A stretch of DNA of 7,074 bases from Pseudomonadota bacterium (GTDB lineage Bacteria; Pseudomonadota; Gammaproteobacteria; Enterobacterales; Enterobacteriaceae), in the NCBI GenBank assembly GCA_023454395.1, contig JAEYFY010000230.1, positions 1 to 7,074 on the forward strand, written 5' to 3'. A model generated the notes under the pieces. That model made no database searches. It was not told the origin of the DNA and worked only from the letters and a program-made list of their open reading frames with translations. The translations under genes were made by a program, and so were the position numbers. Below are positions 1 through 6,459 of the stretch, in pieces. Positions within the stretch are counted from its first letter, which is position 1. Each line of letters starts with the position of its first letter.

Positions 1-143
1 AACGTTTAGGTCAAATGGCATTATCAATGTTGCTTGATCGCATCGTCAATAAACGCGAAGACGCCCAAACAATCGAAGTTCATCCTCGATTAGTTGAGCG
101 CCGTTCAGTTGCTGACGGTCCTTTTATTGACTACCGTCGTTAA
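1..143 (+). CDS. purR: Purine repressor PurR, C-terminal end (5' truncated by the window)
   Basis: The open frame begins in-frame at base 3 and runs 46 codons to TAA at 141-143. It reads [19 protein letters not shown] and ends in [11 protein letters not shown], which is the characteristic end of enterobacterial PurR. PurR is a LacI-family repressor that binds hypoxanthine or guanine as corepressor and shuts down purine synthesis genes. The part seen is the end of the C-terminal corepressor-binding and dimerisation domain; the HTH lies upstream, outside the window. The gene is convergent with punR, with only 26 bases between the stop codons. The neighbouring purine nucleoside transporter and its regulator make a purine-related cluster, as in E. 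coli. Identity is by remembered family sequence and is near certain. Confidence 0.95.
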   Translation, partial: RLGQMALSMLLDRIVNKREDAQTIEVHPRLVERRSVADGPFIDYRR

Positions 144-169
144 TTCAGATTTATTCAGCTATCTGATTT
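142..169. terminator. Weak inverted repeat between convergent purR and punR
   Basis: TCAGAT at 145-150 is repeated inverted as ATCTGA at 161-166 with a 10-base loop, and AA at 142-143 can pair with TT at 168-169 across one mismatch. The repeat fills the whole gap between the two stop codons, where a shared terminator would be expected. The stem is short and AT-rich and has only a short T tract (TTT) on the plus strand, so it may be inefficient or a coincidence. Confidence 0.35.
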
Positions 170-1072
170 CTAGCGAAGCCATTCCTCATTTAAGGTTTGG
201 CTATCTCCAAGATAATCTAACAACCATGTCAAAGCGGGTGATTCACTTTTATCGACCCACGTCAGGCAGCATGGGCTGTCTGGCAATGGTTGTGCCAGTT
301 GTAAAGTAACCAGCTTACCTTGTTCAATTAAAGGTTCAGCGCGGTGCCAAGGCACCATTCCTACGCATAATCCCGCTAACAAGCATTCAAGCCCCATATC
401 CCATGTCGGGACAACCATTCTACGCTGATTATTTAGCGCCCAAGTGTCACGCTTTGGTAAACTGCGTGAGGTATCTTCTAAACATAAACTAGGATAAGGG
501 CGCATCTCATCATCCGTTAATGGATGTTGTGCTTTCGCTAAAGGGTGATCAACATGGCAAACGCAGCGCCAAGGCATAAATCCCATATCTCTAAAACTAT
601 AACGTTCACCAATTGGTGAGGCTCTTGTTGCACCAATTGCTAAATCAACACGACCATTAACTAAAGAGTCCCATACGCCATTAAACACTTCAGGGTAGAC
701 ATACAGCTCAATATCAGGAAAATGGCGGTAGAAATCGAGAATAAGTTGTTGTGTTCTTTCAGGTTTAACAATGCCATCAACTGCTATACTAAATTGACCG
801 CGCCACCCATTAGAAACTTGTTGACAAAGATGCCGAGTGTCATTCATTTTTTTGATAACAGATCGTGCTTCTTTGATGAAAATTTTACCTGCATCGGTTA
901 ATTCTACATCACGGTGACGGCGCTCAAACAAAGGAACGGCAAGCCATTCCTCTAATTGCCGAACTGTGTAACTAACGGCGGATGGCACTCTGTGCAATTC
1001 TTGAGCAGCGGAGCTAAAACTTCCTGTTCTTGCAACTGCATCAACAACTTCTAAAGAGTATTCTGACCACAT
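170..1072 (-). CDS. punR: LysR-type regulator PunR, activator of the purine nucleoside transporter gene
   Basis: The 300-residue product has LysR-type architecture. An N-terminal winged HTH occupies about residues 1-62 (SLEVVDAVARTGSFSSAAQE, then SAVSYTVRQLEEWL and PLFERR). It is followed by a two-lobed ligand-binding domain from about residue 90 to the end, with the motif FNGVWDSLVNGRVDLAIGA. The N-terminus is almost the same as E. coli PunR (YdhB), a known activator of punC that responds to purine nucleosides such as adenosine. The start at ATG 1070-1072 is supported by AAAGGA on the minus strand (1082-1087), 9 bases upstream. It is divergent from punC across a 118-base gap, the usual arrangement of a LysR regulator and its target. 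The ligand is inferred from the E. coli orthologue. Confidence 0.93.
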   Translation of the reverse strand: MWSEYSLEVVDAVARTGSFSSAAQELHRVPSAVSYTVRQLEEWLAVPLFERRHRDVELTDAGKIFIKEARSVIKKMNDTRHLCQQVSNGWRGQFSIAVDGIVKPERTQQLILDFYRHFPDIELYVYPEVFNGVWDSLVNGRVDLAIGATRASPIGERYSFRDMGFMPWRCVCHVDHPLAKAQHPLTDDEMRPYPSLCLEDTSRSLPKRDTWALNNQRRMVVPTWDMGLECLLAGLCVGMVPWHRAEPLIEQGKLVTLQLAQPLPDSPCCLTWVDKSESPALTWLLDYLGDSQTLNEEWLR

Positions 1073-1086
1073 AGAGTTTATTCCTT

Positions 1087-1099
1087 TGAAAATTTTTCA
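1087..1099. promoter_or_regulatory. Candidate PunR (LysR-type) operator, T-N11-A palindrome
   Basis: TGAAAATTTTTCA is a perfect inverted repeat (TGAAAA, T, TTTTCA) with the T-N11-A form typical of LysR-family recognition sites. Its centre (1093) lies about 66 bases upstream of the start predicted for punC transcription near 1159. That is where the primary LysR recognition site usually sits at an activated promoter. It directly abuts the punR ribosome binding site, which would also fit autoregulation. Assignment to PunR is inference from position and symmetry; AT-rich palindromes of this size can arise by chance. Confidence 0.5.
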
Positions 1100-1122
1100 C
1101 AGCATTAACCAAATATTCCCGT

Positions 1123-1152
1123 TTCACAAGTAAAATAAGTCTTAGTTACAAT
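1123..1152 (+). promoter_or_regulatory. Predicted sigma70 promoter of punC
   Basis: TTCACA (1123-1128, 5 of 6 to the -35 consensus) and TACAAT (1147-1152, 5 of 6 to the -10 consensus) are separated by 18 bases. Transcription would start near 1159, giving a leader of about 31 bases before punC. Dependence on PunR is inferred from the upstream T-N11-A palindrome. Confidence 0.55.
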
Positions 1153-1190
1153 ATATAAAATGTTCTACATCACATAGCATAGAAAATAAA

Positions 1191-2408
1191 ATGAATTCTA
1201 AAACGTCCACACAATCAAAAACACCTATGAGCTTTATGGTGTACCTAGCGGGTTTGAGTATGCTAGGTTACTTAGCTATTGATATGTACTTACCTGCATT
1301 CGGTATGATGCAGCGTGAACTCTCTATCAGCGAAGGTGCTATTAGTAATAGCTTAAGTATCTTTTTATTTGGCTTTGCTGTTGCTCAATTACTTTGGGGA
1401 CCACTTTCTGATAAAGTAGGTCGTAAACCTATTCTACTTATTGGTTTAAGCCTTTTCTCTTTAGGCTGTCTTGGTATGCTGTGGGTTGAGAGTGCAACTG
1501 GCTTACTTGCTATGCGCTTCCTACAAGCTTTCGGTGTCTGCTCTGCTGCTGTTATTTGGCAAGCTCTTGTCATCGACCGTTTTGATGAGTCTCGCGCTCA
1601 GCACGTTTTTGCTTTAATTATGCCACTGGTTGCATTATCACCAGCACTTGCACCTTTAATTGGTGCATCATTATTAAATCACGGCGGCTGGCGTATGATT
1701 TTCATGCTGTTAATGGCAGTAACGTTAGTTCTAATGTTACCGACATTAATGCTAAAAAACATTAAACAAAAATCAGTCACAGATGCAAACCAATCTACCG
1801 CTTCATTTATGACTTTACTAAAATCCCCTCTCTACACAGGTAACGTATTAGTTTACGCTTCTTGTAGCGCGGGTTTCTTTGCTTGGTTAGCTGGCTCACC
1901 AATCATTCTTGAAAAGATGGGTTACTCGCCACAGGATATCGGTTTAAGTTATATTCCACAAACTATTGCATTTATGGTGGGTGGTTATGGTTGTCGTATC
2001 TTACTGTCAAAAATGACAGGTAAAACACTGCTTCCACTGTTGTTAATTGGTTATGCTGTCAGTATGACTGCGTTATACCTTGTTGCTAAATTTACTGAGC
2101 CAACATTAACAACTATTTTAATTCCGTTCTGTATTATGGCTGCAATGAATGGTGCATCTTATCCAATCGCAGTATCTAATGCTTTATCCGCTTATCCTGA
2201 AATTAGTGGTAAAGCAGCTGCGTTACAAAATGCACTTCAACTGGGTCTTTGTAGCTTAGCAAGTTTTATTGTGTCTGCCTTTATCAGTCAACAACCTCTG
2301 ATTAATACCACTGCAATTATGGCATTAACAGCAATCCCAATGGCAGTTGGCTACTTTATTCAGCGCAATAAATCTGTTATCAAACACACGGTTCAAACCG
2401 CAGAATAA
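1191..2408 (+). CDS. punC: Purine nucleoside MFS transporter PunC (Bcr/CflA-like DHA1 family)
   Basis: The 405-residue protein has the hydrophobicity pattern of a 12-helix major facilitator in the inner membrane. Visible signatures are D31 in the TM1 motif IDMYLPAF, shared with Bcr/CflA-type proteins, and the MFS loop 2-3 motif GPLSDKVGRKP at residues 70-80. Long stretches such as IWQALV, MPLV.LSPALAPL, GYSP..IGLSY.PQTIAF and AAALQN.LQLGLC match E. coli PunC (YdhC, about 403 residues). That protein imports purine nucleosides and was earlier annotated as a drug-efflux protein. The start at 1191 has no good Shine-Dalgarno sequence (only AGAAAA nearby). An internal ATG at 1227 is possible and would better match the E. 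coli N-terminus, but it also lacks a clear site. It is divergent from punR and ends at a strong terminator. Confidence 0.92.
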   Translation: MNSKTSTQSKTPMSFMVYLAGLSMLGYLAIDMYLPAFGMMQRELSISEGAISNSLSIFLFGFAVAQLLWGPLSDKVGRKPILLIGLSLFSLGCLGMLWVESATGLLAMRFLQAFGVCSAAVIWQALVIDRFDESRAQHVFALIMPLVALSPALAPLIGASLLNHGGWRMIFMLLMAVTLVLMLPTLMLKNIKQKSVTDANQSTASFMTLLKSPLYTGNVLVYASCSAGFFAWLAGSPIILEKMGYSPQDIGLSYIPQTIAFMVGGYGCRILLSKMTGKTLLPLLLIGYAVSMTALYLVAKFTEPTLTTILIPFCIMAAMNGASYPIAVSNALSAYPEISGKAAALQNALQLGLCSLASFIVSAFISQQPLINTTAIMALTAIPMAVGYFIQRNKSVIKHTVQTAE

Positions 2409-2436
2409 TCCCCCCTTTATTTTAAGAATCATCTTA

Positions 2437-2470
2437 AAAAGGCCATTTTATAAAAAATGGTCTTTTTCTT
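2437..2470 (+). terminator. Rho-independent terminator of punC
   Basis: AAAAGGCCATTTT (2437-2449) pairs with AAAATGGTCTTTT (2454-2466) around a 4-base loop, with one G-T pair in the 13-bp stem. The right arm runs into a T-rich tract (2463-2471). It begins 28 bases after the punC stop codon and separates punC from the cfa promoter region. Confidence 0.85.
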
Positions 2471-2495
2471 TTCTAGAGAAAAATAATTTACGTCT

Positions 2496-2503
2496 CTATA
2501 CTT
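2496..2503 (+). promoter_or_regulatory. Candidate cfa promoter -10 element, sigmaS-like
   Basis: CTATACTT agrees with the extended -10 preferred by sigmaS (CTATACT form). No good -35 hexamer lies 16-18 bases upstream, which is compatible with sigmaS use. Transcription from here would give a leader of about 200 nt before cfa, similar in length to the long leader of the distal E. coli cfa promoter. E. coli cfa has one sigma70 and one sigmaS promoter; which one this corresponds to cannot be told. The adjoining palindrome CTATAC-GCT-GTATAG (2506-2520) could be an operator or part of the 5' end of the transcript. Confidence 0.4.
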
Positions 2504-2702
2504 ACCTATACGCTGTATAGCGTTTTGTTTATTTTTCTTTCGGATTTTGAGACATTAAACAAATTATTTGCTGATTATGTCAGATTAGTTGTCTTATTAA
2601 TTTTATTCGTTCAATTCATACTGAACACAATACCATTTTAATACTATCAATCTGTACACATCCTTTCTTAGCTTTATGTCTCAAAACCCGCTTAGTTTAC
2701 GC

Positions 2703-2706
2703 GGAG
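2703..2706 (+). promoter_or_regulatory. Ribosome binding site that sets the cfa start
   Basis: GGAG at 2703-2706 lies 5 bases before ATG 2712 and supports that start over the in-frame ATG at 2676, which has no such site. GCGG overlapping it can pair with CCGC at 2687-2690, a short stem that might partly hide the site. Confidence 0.75.
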
Positions 2707-2711
2707 AGTAT

Positions 2712-3866
2712 ATGAGTACATCTTGTGTAGAAGAAGGCCGAAAGACCTCCAACGATCCTTATGAAAAGATCGTAATAGAACTGTTAGCTCACACAGATAT
2801 TCGAATTAATGGTTCAGAACCTTATGATATTCAGGTTCATAATCAGAATTTTTATAAAAGAGTATTACAGCAAGGCTCATTAGGTCTCGGCGAAAGTTAT
2901 ATGGATGGTTGGTGGGATTGTGAACGACTGGATATATTCTTTCATAAAGTTTTACGTGCAGGTCTTGAAAATAAGCTTCCACAAAACCTACGTGACATTT
3001 TCAAGATTGCGGTAGCCCGCCTTTTTAATCTGCAAACACAAAAACGCGCATGGATGGTAGGTAAAGAACATTACGATCTGGGTAATGATCTATTTACTGC
3101 CATGCTTGATCCTAATATGCAATATTCCTGTGGCTACTGGAAAAATGCAGACAATTTAGCTCAGGCTCAAGAACATAAATTAGATTTAATTTGCCGAAAA
3201 TTAGATTTAAAACCAGGTATGACCTTATTAGATATTGGCTGTGGCTGGGGGGGGCTTGCAGGCTACGCAGCCAAACACTTTGGCGTATCTGTTACGGGTG
3301 TCACCATTTCTGTTGAACAACAGAAGTTGGCACAAGCTCGATGCCAAGGGCTTGATGTTAATATAATCTTAGAAGACTATCGTGATTTACATGAAAAATT
3401 TGATCGTATAGTTTCAGTGGGCATGTTCGAACACGTTGGCCCTAAAAATTATGCCACTTATTTTGATGTCGTTCGTCGTAATTTAAAAGAAGATGGTCTA
3501 TTTCTATTGCACACCATTGGTTCTAACCGCGATAAGGTGAATGTAGATAGCTGGATAAGCAAATATATCTTTCCTAATGGATGTTTACCGTCTATTCAAA
3601 AAATTGCTCATGCCATGGACAATAAATTTGTGATGGAAGATTGGCATAACTTTGGCGCTGATTACGATAAAACATTAATGGCATGGTATCAGCGTTTCTT
3701 AGATTGTTGGCCAGATATTGAACCCAATTATACACCGCGTTTTAAACGTATGTTTAGCTATTATCTTAATGCCTGTGCTGGCGCATTTCGTGCCAGAGAT
3801 ATTCAGTTATGGCAAATAGTACTAAGCCCTAAAGGGCATATTGGCGGTTTACAGATCCCTCGTTAA
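2712..3866 (+). CDS. cfa: Cyclopropane-fatty-acyl-phospholipid synthase
   Basis: The enzyme transfers a methylene group from S-adenosylmethionine to the cis double bond of unsaturated fatty acyl chains in membrane phospholipids, making cyclopropane rings in stationary phase and under acid stress. The 384-residue product is close to E. coli Cfa (382). An N-terminal lipid-binding domain (about 1-110, with GSLGLGESYMDGWW) precedes a Rossmann methyltransferase domain with the SAM motif LDIGCGWGG at 173-181. The bicarbonate-site residues known in E. coli (C139, E239, H266, Y317) all appear one position later, as C140, E240, H267 and Y318. The protein is therefore expected to be active. ATG 2712 is chosen because GGAG lies just upstream and the protein then begins MSTSCVEE, like E. 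coli MSSSCIEE. A run of eight G occurs within the SAM motif codons. Confidence 0.95.
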   Translation: MSTSCVEEGRKTSNDPYEKIVIELLAHTDIRINGSEPYDIQVHNQNFYKRVLQQGSLGLGESYMDGWWDCERLDIFFHKVLRAGLENKLPQNLRDIFKIAVARLFNLQTQKRAWMVGKEHYDLGNDLFTAMLDPNMQYSCGYWKNADNLAQAQEHKLDLICRKLDLKPGMTLLDIGCGWGGLAGYAAKHFGVSVTGVTISVEQQKLAQARCQGLDVNIILEDYRDLHEKFDRIVSVGMFEHVGPKNYATYFDVVRRNLKEDGLFLLHTIGSNRDKVNVDSWISKYIFPNGCLPSIQKIAHAMDNKFVMEDWHNFGADYDKTLMAWYQRFLDCWPDIEPNYTPRFKRMFSYYLNACAGAFRARDIQLWQIVLSPKGHIGGLQIPR

Positions 3867-3885
3867 TTATTTTTTATAAAAAGAG

Positions 3886-3919
3886 AAAAGCCAGTTTGAT
3901 TAATAAACTGGCTTTTTCT
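3886..3919. terminator. Bidirectional terminator between cfa and ribE
   Basis: AAAAGCCAGTTT (3886-3897) and AAACTGGCTTTT (3905-3916) form a perfect 12-bp stem around a 7-base loop. A T-rich tract follows on the plus strand, and an A-rich tract precedes it (T-rich on the minus strand). It lies between the convergent cfa and ribE genes and should stop transcription from both sides. Confidence 0.88.
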
Positions 3920-3952
3920 TTAATTTTCTTTTCAGAGCAACAACATTAATGA

Positions 3953-4624
3953 TTAATTATGTGAAGCTTGTTCTTCATTTTCAATTTGTTGCGCTGCAAA
4001 TAAAGCTTGTTGCTGTGCTTGTTGTGCCATAACGCGCTCTACTGTATCGACAATCGCTTGAGTTTGAGGATCAAGCTCAATATTGACTTTATCACCAAGG
4101 CGCTTACGACCTAATGTTGTTCTGTCACGAGTTTCTGGAATTAAATGAACACAAAAACGGTTATTAACCACATCGCCCACAGTTAGGCTTATTCCATCAA
4201 TACCAATAAAACCTTTGTGTAAAATATACTTCATTAATGCTTTATCGAAGATGCGAAACCAAATTTGTAAATTATTTTCTGATGTAATAATTTTGGCAAC
4301 TTCAGCGGTTGTGACAATATGACCAGACATCACATGACCACCAATTTCATCACCATACTTAGCTGCTCGTTCAATATTGACTTCAGAGCCAACTTTTAAT
4401 TCACCAAGGTTAGTTAAACGTAATGTCTCTTTCACTAAATCAAAGCTAATATGTGTGCCTTCAATTTTAGTGACCGTTAAACAGCAACCATTATTTGCAA
4501 CAGAAGCGCCTGTTTCTAAATTGCCGACTAACTCGTTGGGTAATTCAATGATATGGGTACGAAAATCGCCTTTATCTTCGATAGCAATAACCCGCCCTTT
4601 TCCCTGAACAATACCTGTAAACAT
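3953..4624 (-). CDS. ribE: Riboflavin synthase, alpha subunit
   Basis: This cytoplasmic enzyme performs the last step of riboflavin synthesis, dismutating two 6,7-dimethyl-8-ribityllumazine molecules into riboflavin and a pyrimidinedione that is recycled. The 223-residue protein begins MFTGIVQG and has the two tandem lumazine-binding barrels of the family (about 1-97 and 98-190). S41, C48, H97 and H102 are seen in ETGASV, NGCCLTV and GGHVMSGH, and the second repeat contains KGFIGIDGISLTV. The C-terminal tail is about 10 residues longer than in E. coli (213) and is Gln/Ala-rich (MAQQAQQQALFAAQQ), likely extending the trimerisation helix. AAGGAG on the minus strand (4632-4637), 7 bases before ATG, fixes the start. 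It is named ribC in older E. coli usage. No FMN riboswitch is seen in its short leader. Confidence 0.95.
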   Translation of the reverse strand: MFTGIVQGKGRVIAIEDKGDFRTHIIELPNELVGNLETGASVANNGCCLTVTKIEGTHISFDLVKETLRLTNLGELKVGSEVNIERAAKYGDEIGGHVMSGHIVTTAEVAKIITSENNLQIWFRIFDKALMKYILHKGFIGIDGISLTVGDVVNNRFCVHLIPETRDRTTLGRKRLGDKVNIELDPQTQAIVDTVERVMAQQAQQQALFAAQQIENEEQASHN

Positions 4625-4814
4625 CTTACATCTCCTTGGAACGATAAACTGGTAAACTCACTTTAGGTTTATGCTATTAAGGATAACATAGCTCGTATTA
4701 ATACAAAGGAACAATTATCGCATTTATTCCTTATCGATTATTGCCGTTAAATATAACGTAAAAACACCTAATAACTTATCAAAATCCTGTGTTTGAAAAG
4801 CTAAACTTCTTTCG

Positions 4815-4842
4815 TTGCTAATTAAACTTTTATCATTAGAAT
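4815..4842 (+). promoter_or_regulatory. Predicted sigma70 promoter of mdtK
   Basis: TTGCTA (4815-4820, 4 of 6) and TAGAAT (4837-4842, 5 of 6) are 16 bases apart, so transcription would start near 4849. The leader would be about 89 nt and would contain the small ORF at 4870-4920. An alternative pair is TTGAAA (4793-4798) with GCTAAT (4817-4822), 18 bases apart, which would start about 20 bases earlier. Confidence 0.45.
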
Positions 4843-4869
4843 AAGCGGTCTTGAGGATCTCTTTACGTC

Positions 4870-4920
4870 ATGTTAACAATACGACGTTTGTTCCCTTCCT
4901 TTCCTTTCGTTTTCTTATAA
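4870..4920 (+). CDS. Candidate 16-residue leader peptide upstream of mdtK
   Basis: ATG 4870 opens a frame reading [16 protein letters not shown] and ending in two adjacent stops (TAA TAA, 4918-4923). It lies inside the predicted mdtK leader, in a different frame from mdtK. A GAGG at 4853-4856 lies 13 bases upstream of the ATG, somewhat far for an ideal ribosome site. The peptide is rich in Phe and has two Phe-Pro pairs. Its stop is 17 bases before the mdtK GTG and only 6 bases from the mdtK AAAGG site, so a ribosome stalled or terminating there would affect access to the mdtK start. I do not recognise it as a known peptide. It may be a regulatory leader, or a chance ORF in a pyrimidine-rich leader. 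Confidence 0.35.
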   Translation: MLTIRRLFPSFPFVFL

Positions 4921-4925
4921 TAAAT

Positions 4926-4940
4926 AAAGGTGTATGCGTG
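4926..4940 (+). promoter_or_regulatory. Ribosome binding site and GTG start of mdtK
   Basis: AAAGG at 4926-4930 lies 7 bases before GTG 4938-4940. The GTG gives a protein starting MQKYIKEAR, matching E. coli MdtK (MQKYISEAR) and the exact family length. Reading in from the in-frame TTG at 4851 would add 29 residues not found in the family. Confidence 0.85.
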
Positions 4941-6311
4941 CAGAAGTACATAAAAGAAGCGCGTAGCTTACTTGCTCTCGGTATCCCCGTTATCATCGCG
5001 CAATTTTCCCAGACAGCAATGGGTGTGGTTGATACTGTCATGGCGGGTGCTGTAAACGCCACAGAAATGTCGGCAGTGGCAGTAGGTACGTCTATTTGGT
5101 TACCAACGATTTTATTAGGCCAAGGCATATTAATGGCATTAACTCCAATCGTTGCACAATTAAATGGTTCAGGACAACGAAAACACATTGCTAATCGTAC
5201 ACAGCAAGGTTTTTGGCTCGCCACTTTCTTATCAATCATGGTCATTGCTATTCTTTATAACAGCCGTTTTATTATTGAAGCGCAGCATGATATAGAGCCA
5301 GAATTAGCCGAAAAAGCCATTGGATTTATTCACACCATTATGTGGGGTGCGCCAGGCTGCCTTTATTATCAGGTACTGAGAAGCCAATGTGAGGGTTTAT
5401 CTAAAACAAAACCCGGTATGATAATTGGTTTTGTTGGCTTATTAATTAATATCCCTGTTAACTACGCCTTTATTTACGGTAAATTTGGCGCGCCGCAATT
5501 AGGGGGTATTGGTTGTGGTGTTGCAACAGCCTCTGTTTTCTGGGCAATGTTCTTAATGATGCGTTATTACGTGCGTAGAGCGCCAACACAACGTGATGTT
5601 ATGCCAGAAAAACGTTTAGTCAGCCCTGATTTTCACACGATAAAACGTATTACATTTTTAGGATTACCCGTTGGTTTAGCCTTATTTTTTGAAGTAACAC
5701 TCTTTGCCGTTGTGGCATTATTAGTTTCACCTTTAGGCGTTACTGCGGTTGCGAGTCATCAGATTGCACTTAACTTTAGTTCTCTGATGTTTATGTTCCC
5801 GCTATCATTGGGAATAGCGGCAACAATCCGTGTTGGTCATAACTTAGGGCAACGCTCCACAGCACAAGCCCGTACTTCCGCCATTACAGCACTTGTTGTT
5901 GGGCTAATGTTGGCAAGTTGTACTGCGATTTTCTCTATCATCTTCAGAGAAAAAATTGCATTAATGTATAACGATAATATTGAAGTAGTGACATTAGCTT
6001 CTCATCTTATGTTATTCGCTGCGCTTTATCAGTTATCAGATTCTGTGCAAGTTATTGGCTCCGGTGTATTACGAGGTTATAAAGATACCCGCTCTATCTT
6101 CTTTATCACCTTTATTGCCTACTGGGTAATTGGATTACCTTCTGGTTATATATTAGGACGTACTAATTACTTTGTTGAAGCCATGGGACCTGCTGGTTTC
6201 TGGATTGGCTTTATTCTAGGTTTAACTGCCTCAGCAATTATGATGGGTTCCCGTATTTGGTGGATCCAACGTCAATCTGATGAAGTGGTGTTATTACGCT
6301 CAGAGCGTTAA
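4938..6311 (+). CDS. mdtK: MATE-family multidrug/Na+ antiporter MdtK (NorM type)
   Basis: This is an inner-membrane exporter of cationic drugs such as fluoroquinolones and dyes, coupled to Na+ or H+ entry. From GTG 4938 the product is 457 residues, the same length as E. coli MdtK (YdhE/NorE-like NorM protein), with 12 predicted helices in two six-helix lobes. Visible features are [13 protein letters not shown] in TM1 (D32), [11 protein letters not shown] and [10 protein letters not shown] in the N-lobe, [13 protein letters not shown] (E252) in TM7, [14 protein letters not shown], and [19 protein letters not shown] (D368) in TM10. The acidic residues match those implicated in cation and drug coupling in NorM proteins. 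It is divergent from ribE and transcribed alone. A small ORF in its leader may modulate translation. The exact substrates cannot be read from sequence. Confidence 0.95.
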   Translation: MQKYIKEARSLLALGIPVIIAQFSQTAMGVVDTVMAGAVNATEMSAVAVGTSIWLPTILLGQGILMALTPIVAQLNGSGQRKHIANRTQQGFWLATFLSIMVIAILYNSRFIIEAQHDIEPELAEKAIGFIHTIMWGAPGCLYYQVLRSQCEGLSKTKPGMIIGFVGLLINIPVNYAFIYGKFGAPQLGGIGCGVATASVFWAMFLMMRYYVRRAPTQRDVMPEKRLVSPDFHTIKRITFLGLPVGLALFFEVTLFAVVALLVSPLGVTAVASHQIALNFSSLMFMFPLSLGIAATIRVGHNLGQRSTAQARTSAITALVVGLMLASCTAIFSIIFREKIALMYNDNIEVVTLASHLMLFAALYQLSDSVQVIGSGVLRGYKDTRSIFFITFIAYWVIGLPSGYILGRTNYFVEAMGPAGFWIGFILGLTASAIMMGSRIWWIQRQSDEVVLLRSER

Positions 6312-6328
6312 AGAGAAACAGTTATTTA

Positions 6329-6407
6329 GGCAAGGGAATGACACAAATATCAACAAATAGCTTTAAATACGAGCAGTTGAATATAAATTTGTGTTTTTCC
6401 TCTTGCC
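6329..6407. repeat. Long imperfect inverted repeat downstream of mdtK, possible terminator
   Basis: Nested complementary blocks form one long hairpin: GGCAAG (6329-6334) with CTTGCC (6402-6407), GGAA (6335-6338) with TTCC (6397-6400), ACACAAAT (6341-6348) with ATTTGTGT (6387-6394), and TCAAC (6350-6354) with GTTGA (6376-6380). The inner stem is followed by TTTT, so it could act as the mdtK terminator, starting 18 bases after the stop codon. The outer right arm overlaps the -35 box of the tRNA-Val promoter. I do not recognise it as ERIC, REP or another named repeat. Confidence 0.55.
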
Positions 6408-6431
6408 AGAATCGAATCATCTCGTTAATAT
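6403..6431 (+). promoter_or_regulatory. Predicted promoter of tRNA-Val with a GC-rich discriminator
   Basis: TTGCCA (6403-6408, 5 of 6) and TAATAT (6426-6431, 4 of 6) are 17 bases apart. The stretch after the -10 is GC-rich (CGTCCCCG, 6433-6440), the discriminator type seen at stable-RNA promoters under stringent control. Transcription would start about 20 bases before the mature tRNA, leaving a short 5' leader for RNase P. Confidence 0.6.
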
Positions 6432-6459
6432 TCGTCCCCGTTGTCACCCAATAGATAAT

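Noticed and set aside
94..309. 71-residue plus-strand ORF
   Set aside because: It overlaps the purR end in another frame and lies opposite punR coding sequence; no ribosome site or family match.
1385..1573. 62-residue minus-strand ORF
   Set aside because: It is entirely antisense to punC, which is clearly coding.
2676..2711. Upstream in-frame ATG for cfa at 2676
   Set aside because: No ribosome site precedes it, and the downstream ATG has GGAG and matches the E. coli N-terminus.
4377..4607. 76-residue plus-strand ORF
   Set aside because: It is entirely antisense to ribE.
4695..4704. Palindrome GTATTAATAC upstream of ribE
   Set aside because: Short and fully AT-rich apart from the ends; expected by chance in DNA of this composition.
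4625..4850. FMN riboswitch in the ribE leader
   Set aside because: No RFN-like conserved blocks are visible; in enterobacteria this element usually belongs to ribB.
4851..4937. Extended mdtK start at TTG 4851
   Set aside because: The extra 29 residues are not in the family, the start lies almost at the predicted transcription start, and GTG 4938 has a proper AAAGG site and gives the exact family length.
4868..5245. 125-residue minus-strand ORF
   Set aside because: It is antisense to the start of mdtK and its leader; composition follows from the opposite strand.
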